A DNA stretch of 36,550 nt from Peribacillus kribbensis DSM 17871 (lineage in GTDB: Bacteria > Bacillota > Bacilli > Bacillales > DSM-1321): assembly GCF_000430765.1 (NCBI RefSeq), contig NZ_AUMQ01000029.1, positions 1-36,550 of the forward strand, written 5' to 3'. Positions within the stretch are counted from its first letter, which is position 1. Each line of letters begins with the position of its first letter. Shown here one piece after another: positions 8,546 through 15,749 of this stretch. The notes under the pieces were generated by a model. The model ran no database searches and was not told the origin of the DNA. It saw nothing but the letters and a program-made list of their open reading frames with translations. A program made the translations under genes and the position numbers.

Positions 8546-9460
8546 TCAATATTGCTTATACACATATTCTTCTGCTGGTTTTGAGATATGCTTCCATGAA
8601 TCCACCTGCAGAACAGGAACATTTTTTTGGAACGGCTGATAATAAACCGTACTTAGTTTTCCGCTTGCCTGTATCCATTGATCATTCGGCATATTCATGT
8701 TCTTTGGAAATTGCACCATCATTCCATATACCCCGGAATCAGCCAGGCAGTGAACGATTCCGAAGAGGAACAGGAATAGCTGATCTGGCTGAAGGTCTTT
8801 ATTATTATACGAAAAGCCCTGGAATTCAATGGTCTTCCCCATGAATTCGCCTGGATAATTATAAATCAGCTCCATGACCTCGAGATAATTTTTATCATTG
8901 ATGACAACGGAATCGTCCTTGTCAAAATGCTTCAATGATTTATTCATCCTCGCCGCATAGTCCTCGCTTCCATAGTAGTAACTGGTGTTCGGCGCCAGGA
9001 ACTGATGGATGCTGGACGGATCTTTGTCCTGAAGGATTGGAAAATTAAATCCCTTCGCTTCGATGGCATTAGAATTCAGCGTGGCAATCGGGATAAACAA
9101 CACTGAAAAAATAGGAAAAACCATCAGCACCGTAGACCAAAGCTTGCCGTACCAGGTTTTTTCGCCATGGCTGTGATCGTGGCCGTGGTCATGATCGTGG
9201 TCATGCTGATGATCATGTTCGTGATGATGACCATGGCTGTGGTTTGGATCGCCGCATTGACAATGTACATATCCCTCTTCCCCATCTTTATCCTTCTTTG
9301 AAGTGAGATACCACTGATACAAGGTTAAAAAGAATAAAACAAACATGGCAAACAGAGAAATATTCGCATATCTCATATTAATATATTTAGAGATATGCCC
9401 TGTAGCATGCAGGTGCATAAATATAAAAGCAAACCCTATTAATATAAACACTCGTGTCAT
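8546..9460 (-). CDS. ycgQ: TIGR03943-family permease subunit (YcgQ), His-rich
   Basis: A 304-residue membrane protein of the DUF1980/TIGR03943 family, the partner of the YcgR-type permease. Hydrophobic segments lie near residues 2-20, 32-52 and 107-127; the rest is a soluble domain. Between the second and third segments is CQCGDP (C67, C69), then a stretch in which His alternates with Asp, Glu and Gly (about residues 74-98). This looks like a metal-binding (zinc or nickel) loop. The C-terminal domain has LIYNYPGEFMGKTIEFQGF and the VQFPKNMNMPNDQWI region seen in the family. The two-gene unit follows B. subtilis ycgR-ycgQ. A homologous pair in Streptococcus mutans (SMU_746/747) has been linked to acid tolerance. 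The transported substrate is not known to me; the His loop suggests a metal link. Confidence 0.85.
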   Translation of the reverse strand: MTRVFILIGFAFIFMHLHATGHISKYINMRYANISLFAMFVLFFLTLYQWYLTSKKDKDGEEGYVHCQCGDPNHSHGHHHEHDHQHDHDHDHGHDHSHGEKTWYGKLWSTVLMVFPIFSVLFIPIATLNSNAIEAKGFNFPILQDKDPSSIHQFLAPNTSYYYGSEDYAARMNKSLKHFDKDDSVVINDKNYLEVMELIYNYPGEFMGKTIEFQGFSYNNKDLQPDQLFLFLFGIVHCLADSGVYGMMVQFPKNMNMPNDQWIQASGKLSTVYYQPFQKNVPVLQVDSWKHISKPAEEYVYKQY

Positions 9461-9548
9461 ACATCTGCTTCCTTTCCAAACTGCTTTTTCCGGATCCTGT
9501 TTCTTTATTTGTTATCAAACTTTCCCCCGGCCAGAGTCCTCAGTCCAT

Positions 9549-10421
9549 TTAGAACAGGAGAACAGCCCCGGCGAAGGTAACAATGACCGTGTACATCAAC
9601 AGCATAAGTACCAGCTTATTCTTAAATGTGCCAAGGAGCATTAAAAGGTTCTTGATATCAAAAATCGGTCCGAAAACTAAAAAAGCTACAATGGATCCTG
9701 TACCAAACGTGCTCCTGAAAGAGGACGCGATAAAGGCATCTGCTGATGAGCAGATAGAAAGAATGAAAGCGAGAACCATCATTAACAATACAGCGCTGAC
9801 TTTGCCATGGCCGATGGAAACCAGTGTAGACGTCTTAATATAAGTCTGCATGGCCGCAGCAATTAAGCCGCCCATGATCAGATACTTACCAACGGAAAAA
9901 AATTCGCCGATCGAATGCTCGATCATAGCATCAAACTTCGTCTTAAAACTTACCTTTTTCAAGTTCATGTTTGGGGCAGCGGCATGCTTTAAGCCATTAT
10001 CCTTAAACTGGAAAGACAGAGCGACACTGGTGCAGAAGGAAACCAGACAGGACAGGCCGCAGCGGTACGCTACCATCCGCCAGCTGTTTCCAAATGCCGC
10101 GTATGTGCTTATGACAACGACCGGGTTAATGACCGGGGCTGTCATCATGAAAGCCACACCAGCAGGCATGGGAACTCCCTTAGCAATCAAGCGCTTTGTT
10201 AACGGAACAATTCCGCATTCACACGCAGGGAATAAAATCCCCAAAAACATCGTTACAATAATCGAAAGATAACGGTTCTTCGGGATGATTTTTGCCAGCA
10301 TCTCCTCTGTGACAAAAATCTGAATCACACCAGAAATCAAAACCGCCAGCAATATAAATGGAATAGCTTCAATTAATATACTAATAAAAACCGTATTCAT
10401 CTGTAAAAAAGATTGACTCAT
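9549..10421 (-). CDS. ycgR: UPF0718/DUF318 permease (YcgR)
   Basis: A 290-residue integral membrane protein with about eight hydrophobic segments. It carries the family signature FPACECGIVPLTKRLIAKGV near residues 61-80, followed by the MTAPVINPVVV repeat half. A second ICSSADAFIASSF motif lies near 215-235. The family resembles ArsP-type permeases; the Cys in CECG is its hallmark and may contact the substrate. The ATG follows GGAGATGAG. The gene lies 88 bp upstream of ycgQ on the same strand, so the two proteins probably form one complex. The substrate is unassigned. Confidence 0.87.
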   Translation of the reverse strand: MSQSFLQMNTVFISILIEAIPFILLAVLISGVIQIFVTEEMLAKIIPKNRYLSIIVTMFLGILFPACECGIVPLTKRLIAKGVPMPAGVAFMMTAPVINPVVVISTYAAFGNSWRMVAYRCGLSCLVSFCTSVALSFQFKDNGLKHAAAPNMNLKKVSFKTKFDAMIEHSIGEFFSVGKYLIMGGLIAAAMQTYIKTSTLVSIGHGKVSAVLLMMVLAFILSICSSADAFIASSFRSTFGTGSIVAFLVFGPIFDIKNLLMLLGTFKNKLVLMLLMYTVIVTFAGAVLLF

Positions 10422-10584
10422 CTCAAAAACTCATCTCCAAATTTACAACGTACACTCAAAAACTGCTTAACTAGTATATCAGAATTACAAAAACTAAAAA
10501 AGCATGCCTCCAAGAATACCTTCCTATTCTTAACTTATCCTTAATACCGGGGGAAATGGGGAGGGACCCTTGTTTCTTATTTAG

Positions 10585-10596
10585 TTTGTATACAAA
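10585..10596 (+). promoter_or_regulatory. Palindromic operator candidate upstream of the MarR gene
   Basis: TTTGTATACAAA is a perfect 12-bp palindrome about 60 bp before the MarR gene. It overlaps a possible -35 (TTGTAT, 10586-10591). Self-binding of MarR proteins at such A/T-flanked palindromes near their own promoters is usual, so this is the likely autoregulatory site. Confidence 0.55.
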
Positions 10597-10657
10597 TTAT
10601 ATTTACACAAATAATAATTAGGAGTATACTTATTAGAGTTTGATACAGGAGCTGAGT

Positions 10658-11107
10658 GTGCAGATGTTAAAGGATGATATTGGATTTACGGCTTCTTCGA
10701 CAAGTAAGCTGATGAGGGGGCAGGTGAATGTTGTTCTTAAGCCTTACGGGATTACGGCTGAGCAGTGGACAGTGCTGAAGCATCTTTCGTTTGAGAAGCA
10801 TTTGAATCAAAAGGACTTATCCCAGAGGACAGATAAGGATCAGGCAACACTGACAAAGATTCTGGATTTGCTGGAGCATCGCGGACTTGCTGCGAGGATT
10901 GTCAATCCTGATGATAGAAGATCTTTTCTCGTGGAAATTACCACTCAGGGAAAAGAGCTCGTCCAAACCGTGCTTCCTCTCATTGAAACCATATATGAAG
11001 ATATTCTTCACGGACTTTCTTCCGCACAGCTTGATGAATTCATGAAAATCATGAAACAGATCCAACAAAATATCAAGCATATACGCGAAGAGAAAAGCCG
11101 TAAATGA
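10658..11107 (+). CDS. ywoH: MarR-family regulator (YwoH-like)
   Basis: A roughly 149-residue winged-helix repressor. The sequence has the family layout: a helical dimer region, SSTSKLMRGQVNVVLKPYGITAEQWTVL, the recognition region LNQKDLSQRTDKDQATLTKILDLLEHRGL, and the wing RIVNPDDRRSFLVEIT. The open frame extends to a TTG at 10640, but AGGAG lies inside that extension. The GTG at 10658 (6-nt spacing) or the ATG at 10664 is therefore the probable start. The MFS exporter gene follows 41 bp after the stop, an arrangement like B. subtilis ywoH-ywoG, so this protein probably controls that exporter. The inducing compound is unknown. Confidence 0.85.
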   Translation: MQMLKDDIGFTASSTSKLMRGQVNVVLKPYGITAEQWTVLKHLSFEKHLNQKDLSQRTDKDQATLTKILDLLEHRGLAARIVNPDDRRSFLVEITTQGKELVQTVLPLIETIYEDILHGLSSAQLDEFMKIMKQIQQNIKHIREEKSRK

Positions 11108-11148
11108 TTACGGTACATTATACTTAATTAGAAAGAAGGAAATACAAG

Positions 11149-12348
11149 TTGATACAACAAGAAAAAACAAAATTATGGACCTGGCAGTTTACCATTATTA
11201 TTTTGACCACTTTTATCTTTTTCTTGGGTCTCCAGGCACTGATGGGCGGTTTTCCGGCATTCGTTACCGGAATCACACATGTACCATCAAAAGGAGGCCT
11301 CATGACAACTGCCTTCATGCTTGCAGCCATCATCACCCGTCCATTCATCGGGATTCTGATGCATAAACTGAACATCAAAAAAACTCTCATTATTACGCTT
11401 TTGTTTGTAATAATTACAATCGTCCTAAGCTTTGGGATGGAGTCATTTCCGGCCCTGATTCTTCTAAGAATCCTGCAGGGTATGGGATTCGGGATTATTA
11501 CGACACTGCTCGCCACCCTGGCAACGAATTTAATTCCCTCTGAACGGTTAGGGGAAGGAATTGGGTATTTTGGTATGGCGACGAGCCTAGGCACTACCTT
11601 TGGGCCTATGATTGCCCTGACGGTGGTCCATTCATTTTCATTTCAAAACCTGCTTCTGTTTACATTCATCCTGATCATTATCGCAGTACTGGGCAGCTTT
11701 TTTATCAAAAGCAGGAAGAATGACCCTGCGGTTCGCCCCGTACAGGGAAAAAAATCAGTATTAGATTATGCCTTCGAGAAACAAGCCCTTCTGCCATGCT
11801 TATTAGTGTGTTTGTTTTACATTACATTCTCAGGGATTGTAAACTTTATTGACGGCCTTGGCAGTGAATATCATTTTGGCGGAAAAGTCTCTTTATTTTT
11901 CCTTATTATAGCCGGCATGATGATTCTTACCCGGCCGCTCTCAGGAAGAATTTATGACAGACATGGACATAAATTCCTCATCTATCCTGCCAGTGTTTCC
12001 GGAATCATAGGATTAATCCTGCTGACACTGACTCACAGCTTCCCTATGCTGTGTGCTTCTGCCCTATTTTATGGGGTAGCCTACAGCGTTATGCAGCCAA
12101 CCTTCCAGGCATGGGCGGTCAGCCGTGTAAGCCCTGATAAAAAGGGAACCGCCAATGCCATGTCCCTAAGCTTCATGGACCTTGGAATGGCCATCGGCGC
12201 CGGTACACTCGGAAATCTTGCAAGCTTTGTTGGATATAATGCGACATTCGGCTACTCAGGAATTTTACTCTTACTTTTGCTCGGCATTTATTTAGCCGGC
12301 CATATTGCAGCTTCTGCTGTTAATAAATCTATGAAAACAAGCGCATAA
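11149..12348 (+). CDS. ywoG: MFS efflux transporter (YwoG-like)
   Basis: A 399-residue inner-membrane transporter with twelve predicted hydrophobic segments. Features include PFIGILMHKLNIKK after the second segment (motif A position), RILQGMGFGIITTLLATLATNL (helix 4 region) and RPLSGRIYDRHGHK in the second half (motif A repeat). These place it in the DHA1-like drug-export branch. The TTG start follows GAAGGAAATACAAG; no ATG is better placed. It sits directly behind the MarR gene, consistent with repressor-controlled efflux. The downstream terminator is a long hairpin. The substrate cannot be predicted. Confidence 0.85.
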   Translation: MIQQEKTKLWTWQFTIIILTTFIFFLGLQALMGGFPAFVTGITHVPSKGGLMTTAFMLAAIITRPFIGILMHKLNIKKTLIITLLFVIITIVLSFGMESFPALILLRILQGMGFGIITTLLATLATNLIPSERLGEGIGYFGMATSLGTTFGPMIALTVVHSFSFQNLLLFTFILIIIAVLGSFFIKSRKNDPAVRPVQGKKSVLDYAFEKQALLPCLLVCLFYITFSGIVNFIDGLGSEYHFGGKVSLFFLIIAGMMILTRPLSGRIYDRHGHKFLIYPASVSGIIGLILLTLTHSFPMLCASALFYGVAYSVMQPTFQAWAVSRVSPDKKGTANAMSLSFMDLGMAIGAGTLGNLASFVGYNATFGYSGILLLLLLGIYLAGHIAASAVNKSMKTSA

Positions 12349-12351
12349 TTC

Positions 12352-12428
12352 AAAGAGGCTGTCTCAAGGGATCAGATTCCATTCATTGAATAGGATGGAA
12401 TCTCTGACCCAATGAGGCAGCCTTTTTT
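12352..12428 (+). terminator. Long hairpin terminator after ywoG
   Basis: AGGCTGTCTCA (12356-12366) pairs with TGAGGCAGCCT (12413-12423). Inside it GGGATCAGATTCCAT pairs with ATGGAATCTCTGACCC with a small bulge. The whole forms a stem of about 26 bp with a loop of about 13 nt, followed by TTTTTTC. It is unusually long for a simple terminator. Confidence 0.8.
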
Positions 12429-12465
12429 CGTTAAGAAAAAAACAGAGTCTATTAAAAGCCATAAG

Positions 12466-12490
12466 AAAAGACAGCCTATCAAGACTGTCT
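12466..12490 (-). terminator. Terminator of the DHA2 exporter gene
   Basis: On the minus strand AAGACAG and CTGTCTT form a 7-bp stem around a 10-nt loop, followed by TTCTTATGG. It is about 15 bp past the stop. The T-run is weak. Confidence 0.6.
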
Positions 12491-12501
12491 TCCATCTACC
12501 C

Positions 12502-13857
12502 CTATTGTTCAGCAGGTTTTGCTGTTTTTACTGCCCCTGGCTCGGCAGAGTGATTTTTTATAAAGAAGGAGCTCAACAGAGCCGCAATGCTTCCCACAAA
12601 ACCAAAGATAAACAGGCGGTGAATTCCGGTCATGTAATCATGCGGGACACTCGTCAATAAAGCACCCATAATGGTAACACCAATGGCGGTGCCCATATTC
12701 CGGCAGAACATAAAGAAAGACGTGGAGATTCCCTTTTCATGTGCACCCACCAGCTGCTGCGATCCGATCATGCCGACAGTAGATAGCAGGCCGAAGGATA
12801 GTCCCTGAATAATCATAACGAAGAACACATAAACAAAGCCTTCGTTCTTATTCAGCAGCAGGAGGAAAATCCCCGATATCAGAAGCAGGATATTCCCAAT
12901 GATTAATAAGATGCGATAGCCGTATTTTAGAATCCACTTTCCTGCCGGAACAGCTGCGATCATCCATCCGATCGCGGAACCCAGCAGTGCAACCCCGCTG
13001 ACGAACAGTGACAGGCCGGCTATTTTTTGCAAGAACAGAGGGATAAAGCTGGATGCTCCAAACAAGGCCAATGTCCCAATAAAAGCATTGATATTGATCC
13101 AGGAAATGGTTTTATTTTTAAACATGCCAAGCGGGACAATCGGTGATACCTGCCGTCTTTCCCAGAAATAAAACACAATGATAAGCAGGATTCCCGCTGC
13201 CCCATAGATCACCCTATTGCTTTCCACGACGGTTACGAGCAGGATGAAGGTGATTCCGGCTGCAAACAATAGGGCTCCAAAATAGTCCACACGTGCCTTC
13301 TTTGGTTCATACTTTTCCTTATAAGGAAGCAGGGTGAAAAACGAGATCAGGCAGATTGGAAGATTGATGAAGAAGATCCATCTCCATGTCATATATTCTA
13401 CAAAGAACGCTCCCAGAAGAGGAGCCAATATGGCGGATAGCCCCCACATCCCGGTGAAGAGCGCCTGGATCTTCCCTCTTTTTTCTACCGAAAATAAATC
13501 TCCTGCAATGATGGCAGGAAACGGCATCATAAATCCGGCCCCTATTCCCTGGATGGCACGGAAAATGACAAGCTGCACCATCGTCTGGGATAATCCGCAA
13601 AGAAGCGAGCCGACTAAAAATAGAAGGATACCCGAAGCGAATACCCGCTTCCTTCCGAACATATCCGACAGTCTCCCGGCAACCGGGGAGAGGATGGTGG
13701 TTGTAATCATATAGGCGGCAAATGCCCATGCATAAAGACCAAATCCGCCTAATTCCTTAGCAATGGCAGGCATCGTCGTATTCATGATTGTCGTATCGAT
13801 CGATGCCACCAGCATCGCAAGGACGATACTGACTAAAACGGTGTTACGGCTTTTCAT
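12502..13857 (-). CDS. MFS drug exporter, DHA2 (EmrB/QacA) family
   Basis: A 451-residue membrane protein with about fourteen hydrophobic segments. It has the DHA2 first-helix motif SIDTTIMNTTMP (D21), motif A GRLSDMFGRKR (61-71), and the helix-4/5 motifs FRAIQGIGAGFMMPFPAII and GMWGLSAILAPLLGAFFVEY. DHA2 members export cations, dyes and antibiotics using the proton gradient. The ATG follows an AAAAAGGGGATTAATAG ribosome site. It faces ywoG tail to tail, with both terminators in the 150 bp between them. No local regulator is attached to it, and the substrate is unknown. Confidence 0.88.
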   Translation of the reverse strand: MKSRNTVLVSIVLAMLVASIDTTIMNTTMPAIAKELGGFGLYAWAFAAYMITTTILSPVAGRLSDMFGRKRVFASGILLFLVGSLLCGLSQTMVQLVIFRAIQGIGAGFMMPFPAIIAGDLFSVEKRGKIQALFTGMWGLSAILAPLLGAFFVEYMTWRWIFFINLPICLISFFTLLPYKEKYEPKKARVDYFGALLFAAGITFILLVTVVESNRVIYGAAGILLIIVFYFWERRQVSPIVPLGMFKNKTISWININAFIGTLALFGASSFIPLFLQKIAGLSLFVSGVALLGSAIGWMIAAVPAGKWILKYGYRILLIIGNILLLISGIFLLLLNKNEGFVYVFFVMIIQGLSFGLLSTVGMIGSQQLVGAHEKGISTSFFMFCRNMGTAIGVTIMGALLTSVPHDYMTGIHRLFIFGFVGSIAALLSSFFIKNHSAEPGAVKTAKPAEQ

Positions 13858-13942
13858 CTATTAATCCCCTTTTTTTCAAATTGAACATGTAATTATATCA
13901 CAGCATCTTGCAGGAACTAAATAGAATGTACTGTTCTTTTCC

Positions 13943-14869
13943 TTAAATACATACCATGATGTGCCGGATAAAGGAGCTTTTTTTTGCCACACACCGGTCA
14001 ACAATTTCAAACCCGGCTTTCTGTATCATTTCATCAATGAGATCTGTAGAAATTATGACCGTTCTCGATGAAAAACGCCGTGCCTCCTTCAGAATGGAGA
14101 ACTGGTCCTCTGGTGTTGCCTTTGTAAAGAGATTATAGGGAAGGTCAATGATGGCTGCATCATAAAGTTCTTCCACCTCAGAAATCGGTCCGGTTGTCAC
14201 TTCCCCTTCCAAACCAAAATAAGCAAGATTTTCACGCGAACCATCCGTCACGAGCGGATTGATGTCCCTGCCCACCATATCGATGCCCATGGAACGGGCT
14301 TCCACCAGCACAGTCCCTATTCCGCAGCAAGGGTCGATTGCCTTCTTCCCTTCCGGATGCGGAACAGCAATATTGGCACACGTCCTCGCGACACGGGTGC
14401 TCAGCGCCGTAGAATATTCCCTCGGTTTTTTTAGGTGGCGGAGCCATATTGCTTCACTCTTGGCATATTCCCCAAAATACCACCGTCCCTCGAAGGGGAT
14501 GATCCCAAAGATTCTGTCTGGGTTTTTCAGATCTGCTTCTCCCTCTATCACCCAGCCGATATCCCGTTCTGCCTTTATCCGCTCCTTAAATCGGTATTCT
14601 CCATCGTACACTTTCGCAAAGTCAATTCGGAAGGTTTCTGTTCCAAGATGTAAAGAAGCGGCCTGCTGGACAATATCCTCCACCGTTTCCCCCTCAAATA
14701 TAACAGCGATCCGTTCTTTCATAAAAGGGCTTCTGCTCGGGTCGATTTTGACCTGGCTTTTAATCATATTCTTTTCGCTGTCTTCCCCAAAGAATGAACG
14801 CATTTCCAAATGACATAAAGAACGTTCTTCTTCAAAGCAGACAAAAGTATAAATATAGTGCTGATTCAC
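13943..14869 (-). CDS. TRM11-type SAM-dependent RNA methyltransferase
   Basis: A 308-residue cytoplasmic methyltransferase of the TRM11/TrmG10 class. The C-terminal Rossmann fold has the SAM motif AIDPCCGIGTVLVEA (DPCCG at 179-183), an acidic loop GRDINP, and the base-flipping motif IV DLPYNLF (242-248). The latter is a variant of the (N/D)PPY motif used for exocyclic-amine methylation of guanine. The N-terminal region may be a divergent RNA-binding part; no clear THUMP domain can be seen. The start is a GTG at 14869 after AAGGATGGGAAATT. It appears to be a single-gene unit. The target (tRNA or rRNA) is not known. Confidence 0.82.
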   Translation of the reverse strand: MNQHYIYTFVCFEEERSLCHLEMRSFFGEDSEKNMIKSQVKIDPSRSPFMKERIAVIFEGETVEDIVQQAASLHLGTETFRIDFAKVYDGEYRFKERIKAERDIGWVIEGEADLKNPDRIFGIIPFEGRWYFGEYAKSEAIWLRHLKKPREYSTALSTRVARTCANIAVPHPEGKKAIDPCCGIGTVLVEARSMGIDMVGRDINPLVTDGSRENLAYFGLEGEVTTGPISEVEELYDAAIIDLPYNLFTKATPEDQFSILKEARRFSSRTVIISTDLIDEMIQKAGFEIVDRCVAKKSSFIRHIMVCI

Positions 14870-15202
14870 AATTTCCCATCCTTTATAAGACCCTGAGGCC
14901 TTTTATCTCGTCTTACTCTACCATCTTCTTCTTCCCAGTGTAAAGGCAGGGAAGGAGGCGTTCCAGTTTTTTAATATAAGCGCATATGTGATTATAGGAG
15001 CGGCTCCTGAGGAGAAAAGAGGGGAAAAATAGAGGCAGGCAAGAGATCACGATACCTTCCTTTAACGCACGTTCACATTTATCATCACACTTGCTCATCC
15101 ATTTCATATGCAAAAAGTTCCACAGGTTATCACTGACCCATTTAGTCATTCTAGATTTTAGAGTCACTATCAAGGAGGTATTTCGGCCCACAGCAGCCAG
15201 GA
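14870..15202. other. 333-bp stretch with no supported gene
   Basis: The only long frame is a 92-codon minus-strand one with a GTG start at 15191. It lacks a ribosome site and has no recognisable family. A small perfect inverted repeat, AGGAG around CGG and CTCCT, lies near 14997-15009. No terminator or promoter stands out. Confidence 0.4.
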
Positions 15203-15580
15203 TTAAAGGAAGGCTAACTGCCCTTTTTCATAAGCAGCATGAGGCGCATACTCTCCTTTTGGAAAAATAAACGTCCAGGGCATACTCACTTTTTGGGGGA
15301 TTGTAAGCGAAGGCAGAGTGAACATATAATCGGCAATGGTTTCGCCTTGAACGCTGTAAACTAATCTTGCCTGCTGAAAAGTCAGTTCATGTTCTGTGAA
15401 ATTATGGACTAATACCGATACCAGGAGTGCCTCTTTATGATTGATTGCCTCCTGTATCGGGGAGCAAAGAATGCCAAAGTTGTCCAAATCTTTTGTTTCC
15501 TCGAAGATTCGTTCAATATTCTCCCGGTCACGGGGAGCTAACGCTTTGTCCCAGGATGCTTCAAATTGTAATGTTTGCAT
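15203..15580 (-). CDS. SLAP-domain protein
   Basis: A 125-residue protein that consists almost wholly of one SLAP domain. The name comes from the accessory-Sec S-layer assembly proteins of Bacillus. Conserved-looking parts are the N-terminal LQFEASWDKALAPRDRENIERIF, NHKEALLVSVLVHNFTEHEL and SMPWTFIFPKGEYAP. The ATG at 15580 follows GAGAGGTGG with an 8-10 nt spacer; the longer frame from 15616 would bury that site. No signal peptide or membrane segment is seen, so it appears cytoplasmic. The molecular function of stand-alone SLAP proteins is not established to my knowledge. Confidence 0.75.
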   Translation of the reverse strand: MQTLQFEASWDKALAPRDRENIERIFEETKDLDNFGILCSPIQEAINHKEALLVSVLVHNFTEHELTFQQARLVYSVQGETIADYMFTLPSLTIPQKVSMPWTFIFPKGEYAPHAAYEKGQLAFL

Positions 15581-15687
15581 GATTAAAAACCACCTCTCGA
15601 GGGTTAAGTGTATCATAAATGAGAGAAAGACTTGGATATATTGAAAACCATTTAAATTTAAAAAACAACTATCCTTTAGAAAAGAGC

Positions 15688-15740
15688 AAAAAAAATAAAC
15701 ACCCTTTTAGGATGCTCTAAGACCTGTTCCAAAAGGATGT
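15688..15740 (-). terminator. Terminator of the Ig-repeat protein gene
   Basis: On the minus strand ACATCCTTTTGGA pairs with TCCTAAAAGGGTGT (one bulge), followed by TTATTTTTTTTG. It begins about 10 bp after the stop of the 785-residue gene. Confidence 0.75.
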
Positions 15741-15749
15741 CTTTTACCT

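Noticed and set aside
8346-8549. 67-codon minus-strand frame after ycgQ
   Set aside because: It reads through the ycgQ terminator and overlaps the ycgQ end; no ribosome site.
14913-15191. 92-codon minus-strand frame with a GTG start
   Set aside because: No Shine-Dalgarno site before the GTG or the internal ATGs, and no recognisable domain.
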